Positions 8,419-14,269 of a stretch of DNA of 14,269 bases are shown here, piece after piece. The position numbers were made by a program, and so were the translations under genes. The notes below the pieces were generated by a model that was not told where the DNA came from, did not search any database, and worked only from the letters and a program-made list of their open reading frames with translations. Numbering within the stretch: the stretch's first letter is position 1; the number at the start of each line of letters is the position of its first letter. The DNA comes from Coprinopsis marcescibilis (taxonomy: Eukaryota; Basidiomycota; Agaricomycetes; Agaricales; Psathyrellaceae), in assembly GCA_004369085.1 (NCBI GenBank), contig ML210578.1, forward strand, positions 1 to 14,269. Direction: 5' to 3'.

Positions 8419-8960
8419 CTAAATGCTCACATCGAACGTTGTACTCTTCGCACACACTGCCCAACCATCTCCACATCCACATTCGCAGCCTTCAACATCT
8501 CTTTCACAATCATAATCAAATCCTCCCCCAAAACTGCCTTCCTCCTCCGCCGCAGACCTCTCCTCCTTCTGCAGCTTCAAAATTCTCGTCTTCCCCTCGT
8601 CGCTGTTCCCCTCATCCCCGTTTCGCATGCGCATCACGACGCTGGATACACATGAACGGGTGGTCTTGGAGGAACAAATCTCTGCCTTCTCCTGGCAAGG
8701 ATGCACCGCCGTAGACGCGTTCATTGACCTTTTCGTATGTACGGGGTGCGCTGATTGGTTCAGGCACCAGTTCGTCGTCCTTTGGCCTTTTGTCTGCCAA
8801 TTCGGACGCGGGGGATTGGTTGCGAGTGTAATTGCGCATAGTTGCAGCCGCGCCGGGAGAAGAGGGGTGAGTCGCGAAGCGCAGCGAGGAGGTTGTACAG
8901 CTAAGGCTGCGCGTAATAGTACGAGTGCGGCTGCGAGAGGGTGAACGGGGGTGCACGCCT
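8419..8960 (-). pseudogene. Unidentified coding-like relic split over two frames
   Basis: One minus-strand frame (about 8956-8612) reads as a basic, Ser/Arg-rich start followed by NERVYGGASLPGEGRDLFLQ and DHPFMCIQRR, then stops at 8612. A neighbouring frame takes over (about 8640-8419) with an acidic region (EERSAAEEEGSFGGGFDYDC) and a Cys/Gly end (CECGCGDGW), stopping at 8419. The two join naturally if one base was gained or lost near 8640. No splice sites fit there. No family was recognised. It lies head-on to nothing obvious, upstream of the NLR gene and on the same strand, and could overlap the NLR promoter region. It may also be chance. Confidence 0.25.
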
Positions 8961-9239
8961 TTGCTGTTGCTCTTGATTCGGCTGCGTTGACAATGACCTT
9001 TGAGTGGTATTGAGGCAAGGATGAGCTACCGCCTTGTTTTACATCCAGCCTCCAGCTCGTATATGCTTTCACCCCACATTCGTCCACATATTTCGGTGAG
9101 TAAGACCTGGTTAGAGCATGCGGTGGTGGGGTGGTGGTAGGCCATGGTGGTGTTGAGGCACCGAAACAGAGCAGGGCGTACCACTCGGAATGTGCAACCA
9201 GGCGGCGTTGGAGGAGGGATTGTTGGTTGTGATTCGAAG

Positions 9240-10255
9240 ACGTTCTGCGCCAAAACAAACTTTTGTCCGAAAATATCGGAGATGCTTGATCTCCGCTTGA
9301 ATACCAAGACTTGCTTTGTGACGTAGTACGATGCTTCCAACCAACCAACGAGCAGCACAGTCGCCTCCTCGATGGCCTTTTATCACCAATCGTCGATTGA
9401 CGGCAATCGACCTCCAAAGCCTTGAGATGCTTTCACGCCCAGAATTGGATCGACCAGCGATAGGAGTTCGGACGCCACGACATCGCCACTGTCCACTCTG
9501 ACCGCCAAATTTCCTGGTACACGGTCATTTTGGCAAGCGTTCGAAAAGTTGGCTCCTTCTACACATCTCCTTACCTTAGGCGACAGTCTCGCCTAGAGCA
9601 CGTGGAGTCGGCGGGAAACGAGGGCTTACGATAAACGGGACAAACGATATAGCTCTAGAGCCTGCCTGTACCAGCACACATGTTGTGACCTCGCCACCTG
9701 TGACCATCTCGTTGGAGAACCTTTCGGCAAACACTACCATCCCAGCGTCACCACTCCAGGTCTGGCACACTCACCACATCTTTGATAATTACCACAAAAC
9801 GCACCCGTGAAAGATATCAACGAGAGGTGCGAGAAACCTCCGCTTAAACCATCCCTAACTGACATATGTTTGAACAGCCAACCTACCATGCAGCGTTCTA
9901 TCGAACCCCTCGTTTTTAATCCCCAGCCCGAACCATCCGCTCACAAACCGCATCCTGAAAAACTTTGCCCCCCCCCAAGATTGGGTGTCTCAGTAGAATA
10001 ACACCTCGCTGCCATTCCCGTTCTCTCCCCAAACGCTCGGTTACCTTAACCACGCAGTCCCTATCGCATTTCGAGCGATATCGACTCATTCCCCGTGCAG
10101 GAGCCATCACTATCCAGTATCTCAATCCCGCCCGGCCCAGCCCATCCATCCTAGCGCCATCTTTATCAAGCCATTATTGAAGATGACTGAACGTTGAACC
10201 TCGACCAGGTTCCACGCCGCCCACTTCACTTTCAGATCCCGGGACACAAATGCAG
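9240..10255. repeat. Dispersed repeat, decayed copy B (direct orientation)
   Basis: Matches copy A at 3438-4380 block by block, but in a different order: M1 about 9240-9310, M3 about 9640-9705, M4 about 9735-9890, M2 about 10010-10170, then the weak fifth block about 10193-10244. M2 has therefore moved relative to copy A. Between M1 and M3, and between M4 and M2, copy B carries sequence that A lacks, including a run of nine C at 9968-9976 and a small 7-bp-arm hairpin at 9577-9595. There is no intact reading frame over the copy. Confidence 0.55.
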
Positions 10256-12060
10256 GAATAATCAAAACCGAGAAACCAAAGGAGCCATCGATACACCTTA
10301 TCACCTTGCCTCTACTTAATGTCAACGCCGTACGCTGCCTCGTGCCCTGTTCGGTGCCCCCCGCATCATCGGTTCGTGGCCGTCAAAGAGGCTCCCCTTT
10401 TTCCAATTTCCGTTTAACAGCGATGGTTGGGTGTATACCCTTAGGCATCGAAGATGACACATATGGTCCCTAAATCTGCATAGCCAGGCGCAGGCTCGAT
10501 TGGACACCTAATGAAACCCCACTATTACTGTGGCTTTGTGCGATCGGGTACATCAGGGCAGGGCGCGAGCGCCGCTAGAAGCGCCGCAGATCTGCTTGAA
10601 TACATTGGTCGCTGGTGCAGCAGCAGGATGTATGTATCACAGGCGAGCACGCCGTATTTGTGATGATTACATGATTGGGTATGTGACTGAAACCTATTTA
10701 AAAGCTGTTTCCAGAGAGTGGCACAGCGGGTGGGATAGGGAACAGTTCAACATACCTGGAGTCATGTTCGCACCTTGGTGGCTCATTCTGAAGCGGGTTG
10801 TGTCCGCGTCGGTGCGTCTATAGACGCTTTAGTTTCTACTAAATTTTGTCAGTGCAACAACCCAACTTGAAGCACTATGTTGTTTCTGGCTCAGCTTGGA
10901 GAGATATTACAGATGTCTGTCCACGGGTTAAACCAGTGGCATACATGATAGGACAAGCAGAACCAATTGTCAGGTAGGAATCATATTGGGTGTTGGATCC
11001 AAGTTCAGAACAACAGCCCAGGCTCAATCGCATAGTGCGGGGCTGGCGCGTCAGATGGCGGGAACAAACAAAGCCAATTCCAAGTTCCCGCACGACGATA
11101 GCGCTTTTCTTTCTACCCCACCTTCCTCCGACCCGATACGATATGGTAATCCCATACTTTGACTGGCTCTGGTCGCTTTAGAACTCGCGCGCTCGGAAAG
11201 TAGCCTTGCACAAAATGCAAAAGGTCGTTTTAGCCGCGCGCCCGGAGCCAGACCATGTGTAACTCCAAACAACGGTGACCGAAGCCTGACTCGGAGGGCC
11301 TCATTACCACCTGCCAAACTCCCTTCTGGCCCTTCCCGCTTATTACAGGCCACAGTTAGTTTCATTCTGTGGAGAGACCAGAGAAGATGATGGACAAGGT
11401 ATGGATCATGACTGCTTGAACGGTTCAACAGACGCTAAAATACATTGCCGAATACTAGATTTTGAATGGCGTGTCTAAATGGGGCCCGGGAAAGGAACGA
11501 ATACGATCTTTGAAGAGGAGGGGCTCCGTAAATGCCGGTAAAATCCGAAACTGCGCGAGGAAATAGGCAGGCTCGCTAACTATCTTGACTTTGTAGCCAA
11601 AGGGAATTGTGCGTGCTGGAGCATTTTCAACGAAACTTCAGGAATCAGCACACAACTCCCATCCTGCTTTCACATCATTAATCACCGCTCGCCCAGAACT
11701 AGGGGTAATGCAGGGCATGGAGAAAACAAACTTCAACATCACGCGTCTCTCCCGTTCCTTCGCTCTTTGCATAGTCCTGGTAATTCGATTACATTCGAAT
11801 TGCGCCATTGGCCAGCTTTTTACACTTCTACACATTGTCTATCTCCGATCAAGACTGCTAGCGCGATGCTCTGCTGGCTAGGCAAGACGTTTTCATACCG
11901 CTACCACTCGTGAAAGAAAGACGAACCCCACCACATCCAAGCACTGGCTTACCGCCCCAATTCATGCAGCCGTGGAAAGGATGCCATTTCGAGGTCATCG
12001 TACTTTGACGTCTCACGCCGCTTTGACGATATATATTCAAGTGGTTAGCGACCTGGCCAG
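10256..12060. other. Long stretch without a recognisable gene
   Basis: Open frames here are short (at most about 125 codons) and have unnatural composition. I see no domain, no convincing intron chain, no tRNA A/B boxes and no LTR. The last part (about 11923-12045, plus strand) lies in the same frame as the RdRP fragment but is separated from it by a TAG at 12046, and its peptide does not look like RdRP to me. Confidence 0.5.
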
Positions 12061-12504
12061 CCCAAGCCAGCTGAGAAGATCATGACGGATGGTTGTGGAT
12101 TTATCAATCTCGCCGGTCTCAAGGCAATAACCAAGCAAATGGCGTACGAATACCTCCCCACTGCAGTGCAAGGTCGGATAGACGGAGCCAAGGGTCTGTG
12201 GGTGCGCCACCCAACAGACGAAGATCTCGACACGCCGCGGATCTGGATCCGCGCTTCCCAGAACAAAATTAAAAACCCCCCGACTTGGCCGTGCCCATAG
12301 GATATTCGAACCGGTGGCCCCCTCCAGGCCGTCCACGGGCAGCTCGATATCTCAGCAAAGCATTCTCAACCTACATTTCAATAATGTGAAGGCGGAAAAT
12401 ATGATCAAACTGTTTGAGGAAGCGTTGAGGGAGGAAGTTGGTCCGCTTTTGGATTGGGGTGATAGCATCAGGTTGTACCATGCAGTTAACAAGGTGGTTC
12501 GCCA
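12061..12504 (+). pseudogene. Fragment of a QDE-1-type RNA-dependent RNA polymerase, frameshifted and truncated
   Basis: Frame one reads AEKIMTDGCGFIN, PTAVQGRIDGAKGLW and PRIWIRASQNKIK, which are hallmark segments of fungal cellular RdRPs of the RNA-silencing pathway. They correspond to the region before the catalytic D-x-D-G-D loop. The frame breaks in the A5C6 run at 12271-12281 and runs into a TAG at 12298-12300. The next frame continues the homology directly: GRAHRIFEPVAPSRPS, SQQSILNLHFNN, and LEEA/FEEALREEVGPLLDW-type residues up to HAVNKVV at about 12499. The catalytic region is absent because the sequence changes to the centrin gene within about 40 nt. The 5' two-thirds are also absent; a TAG at 12046 closes the frame upstream. 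Full proteins of this family exceed 1000 residues, so this is a non-functional remnant. It could still be transcribed. Confidence 0.75.
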
Positions 12505-12537
12505 CCATCCCGCTCGTTGCGCGTCTCAGTCAATTAT

Positions 12538-13056
12538 ATGCAACGCCAGCCCCCAGCAGCCACTTCGATGTACACATCCTCTGCACAGCGTGCAAAACGT
12601 CGCACTCATAAGACTGAACTCACAGACGAGCAGAAGCAAGAAATAAAGGAAGCTTTTGAGCTGTTCGACACCGACAAGGATGGGGCCATCGACTACCACG
12701 AACTCAAAGTCGCCATGAGGGCCCTAGGATTTGATATGAAGAAAGCGGAGGTCTTGAAGATTCTCAGGGATCCCGACAAGACTGGCCAGAACCTAATGGA
12801 TTTTGAAGATTTCGCGAAAGTTATGAGCGATAAGATCCAAGCATGCGATCCAATAGAAATGCGACGCGCAATCCACCTCTTCGACGACGATGGCACGGGT
12901 AAAATTAGCCTGCGCAATCTCCGTCGCGTCGCAAAGGAGATTGGTGACAGATTAGAAGACGATGAATTACAAGCTATGATAGACAAATTCGATTTGGACG
13001 GCGACGGCGAGATCAACGAACAAGAATTCTTTGCCATCATGACAGACGAAGCATAA
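12538..13056 (+). CDS. Centrin (CDC31-type EF-hand protein), intronless copy, 172 aa
   Basis: From the ATG at 12538 the frame gives a variable basic tail (about 1-27), [19 protein letters not shown] and four EF-hand sites. Loop 1, D44-E55 ([12 protein letters not shown]), and loop 4, D152-E163 ([12 protein letters not shown]), have the normal Ca-binding residues. Loop 2 (from D78) is altered, and loop 3 (116-127) ends in N instead of E, as commonly seen in centrins. [20 protein letters not shown] (129-148) is typical of fungal centrins. Known role: Ca-binding protein of the spindle pole body, needed for its duplication, and partner of nuclear pore export factors. Odd points: no intron; the ATG lies about 40 nt after an RdRP fragment, leaving little room for its own promoter; and the inter-lobe linker ([13 protein letters not shown]) seems one residue shorter and less conserved than I expect. 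This may be a duplicate or retrocopy; the frame is intact. Confidence 0.85.
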   Translation: MQRQPPAATSMYTSSAQRAKRRTHKTELTDEQKQEIKEAFELFDTDKDGAIDYHELKVAMRALGFDMKKAEVLKILRDPDKTGQNLMDFEDFAKVMSDKIQACDPIEMRRAIHLFDDDGTGKISLRNLRRVAKEIGDRLEDDELQAMIDKFDLDGDGEINEQEFFAIMTDEA

Positions 13057-13479
13057 CGCGTGTGCTTTGCGTTGCGGCACCCTTCAATTGGCCAGAAATG
13101 ACATCTAAACTAACGGGACTCCATCATCCTCGCGCTTTTTCATCTTCATGGCCGCCCTTGTTGTACTTGACCCACCGTATCTTCTTGTTTAATCATCTCG
13201 CTGTGACATTGCTGTCTCATTGGTCTGTATCACGTTCTCAAATCTCATTCGCAACTGTATCGTTATTGCGCTCTGTATCGTTATTGTAACTATTTGTCTA
13301 TTACATCTCCCATGCCAACGACGTTTCTTGTGTCGAGACTAGGATGTAACTATGTCCGAGGTCAAAAGCCAAATGGGGAACGGCATGCCAAGGCCCAAAC
13401 GAGGAAACAGAAGAAACAATAATACTGCATGAAGATCATAATGAGATGAGGAAAAAGGAAAATAGGGGCTTTGGTGTGC
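13057..13479. other. 3' flank of centrin, no gene
   Basis: Holds the likely centrin 3' untranslated region. The last part (about 13399-13465) is purine- and A-rich (GAGGAAACAGAAGAAACAAT and later GAGGAAAAAGGAAAATAG). It ends just before the TPR fragment begins. It could be a decayed poly(A) tail or simply an AG-rich stretch. No other feature was seen. Confidence 0.4.
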
Positions 13480-14269
13480 TCATGACAGTATCTCCACTGC
13501 ATCCTGGCCACATCCAACCGCCTCCGTTATCCTTCCAGCTTTTCTGGTATACAATGCATGATTATGGAGGGAATCGGCAAGATTGGGCTCGAATTCGGAA
13601 GGGTCATTTGCAACCAGCTGGCGCTGAATCTCGATTGCCTCGCATGAGAATGGGATAGCGTCGGCCACTCGACCACAGTTGTAAAGATCGCTGGCCAAAT
13701 TATACAACGACTCTGCAAGATCTCCATTGAATTTCTCGGGATCATCAAGCACGAGTCGACGCCATATCTCCACCGCATCCTGACCATATCCAACTGCTTC
13801 TTTTACCCTTCCAGCTTTTCGGGTATACAATGCATGATTATGGAGGGAGTTGGCAAGATCAGGCTCAAATGTGGAAGGGTCGTTTGCCACCAGCCGGCGG
13901 CGAATCTCGATTGCCTCGCTTGAGTATGGGATGGTGTTGGAAACTCGACCACAGTCATCAAGACCGCTGGCCAAACCATACAAGGAGTTTGCAAGACCTG
14001 CGTTGAATTTCTCGGGATTATCGTGCATGAGGTGAATCTCCACTGCATCCTGGCCGCATTCGACCACCTCTGTTATCCTTCCAGCTTTTCGGGTATACAA
14101 TGCATGATTATGGAGGCAGTCGGCAAGATTGGGCTCGAATGCGGAAGGGTTGTTTGCAACCAGTTGGCGCTGAATCCCAGTGAAAACGCCGCTTTGACCA
14201 AATTTGATCCGGCGCGGCTGGGTTTGAAAACGGTTATTTGCCTTTGATGACTTTCGACGCGTTGACAAA
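13480..14269 (-). pseudogene. Orphan TPR-array fragment related to the NLR gene
   Basis: The minus-strand frame is open from the right edge to a TGA at 13482-13480. TPR similarity covers only 14176-13488. It starts inside a repeat at IQRQLVANNPSAFEP and ends inside one at GCGQDAVEI, after which the sequence is unrelated. Leucine-anchored unit starts lie at 14127, 13857 and 13581, spaced 270 and 276 nt. The 6-nt deficit removes two residues (EIHLMHD here, EIRHRLVHD in the NLR gene). The DNA is strikingly like the NLR array at 4711-5262, including long runs identical or nearly so. Upstream of 14176 the frame continues with a basic, non-TPR peptide and shows no NACHT part inside the window. Because both ends cut through a repeat, I call it a captured or duplicated fragment. 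A separate truncated NLR gene continuing past the right edge, with an intron ending at ATTCAG, remains possible. Confidence 0.7.

Noticed and set aside
8082..8714. A 210-codon plus-strand frame rich in R, E, S and H
   Set aside because: It is antisense to the CT-rich promoter tract and to the 8419-8960 relic. Its composition comes from the GA and CT repeats.
8419..9417. A single 332-codon minus-strand gene
   Set aside because: It is low-complexity and inconsistent along its length, and part of it overlaps repeat copy B. Only the last about 75 codons look protein-like, and they fit better with the neighbouring frame.
11051..11428. A 125-codon minus-strand frame
   Set aside because: No domain, an unnatural mix of Arg, Ser and Leu runs, no start context and no splice partners; probably a chance open frame.
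11923..12045. An upstream exon of the RdRP fragment
   Set aside because: It is in the same frame but does not resemble the RdRP region expected there. Stops occur at 11911 and 12046, and no clear intron joins it.
12236..12253. Perfect 8-bp-arm palindrome CGCGGATC-TG-GATCCGCG
   Set aside because: It lies in the RdRP-derived codons for the conserved R-I-W-I-R segment, so coding constraint and chance explain it.
12693..13040. A 115-codon minus-strand frame opposite centrin
   Set aside because: It is a shadow of the centrin coding strand with Ser/Ile-rich antisense composition.

Overview
The window looks like nuclear DNA from a filamentous basidiomycete, most likely an Agaricomycete. It has short (51-59 nt) GT...AG introns, a NACHT-TPR immune-type receptor of the kind expanded in mushroom genomes, a fungal RNA-dependent RNA polymerase fragment, a fungal centrin, and the start of the Ulp1-like protease gene that accompanies KDZ-type DNA transposons in these fungi. 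There are no prokaryotic features, tRNAs, rRNAs or CRISPR arrays.

Layout, left to right. (1) 1-636, minus strand: an open frame running off the left edge, the 5' part of a transposon-associated Ulp1/C48 protease-like gene. Repeated motifs and a CAGGG-type end at about 730-818 may mark the element's right terminus. (2) 819-3430: no intact gene. It holds a perfect 14-bp-arm hairpin (1083-1113) and several short coding-like blocks on both strands that I cannot name. (3) 3438-4380 and 9240-10255: two decayed copies, in the same orientation, of one unnamed repeat or gene relic. They flank the main gene. (4) 8105-4672, minus strand: the centrepiece, a complete six-exon NACHT-TPR (NLR-like, STAND) gene of 1053 codons, reconstructed from five introns and preceded by a pyrimidine-rich tract. 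(5) 8419-8960, minus strand: a coding-like relic split over two frames. (6) 10256-12060: nothing recognisable. (7) 12061-14176: a tight mosaic of three gene pieces: an RdRP fragment with a frameshift and no catalytic C-terminal part, a full-length intronless centrin/CDC31 reading frame starting about 40 nt later, and an orphan piece of TPR array closely related to the NLR gene's array but cut in mid-repeat at both ends. A 13-bp direct repeat (12015-12027 and 14186-14198) brackets this block.

How the parts relate. This looks like an accessory, transposon-influenced compartment and not a functional operon-like cluster. The NLR gene is the only intact multi-exon gene. Its TPR array grows and homogenises by 276-nt (92-residue) steps, and a second array piece sits about 5.4 kb upstream, so the locus contains material for receptor diversification. 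The RdRP and centrin pieces look like captured or duplicated fragments of core genes. Whether the centrin copy is expressed cannot be decided from sequence alone.
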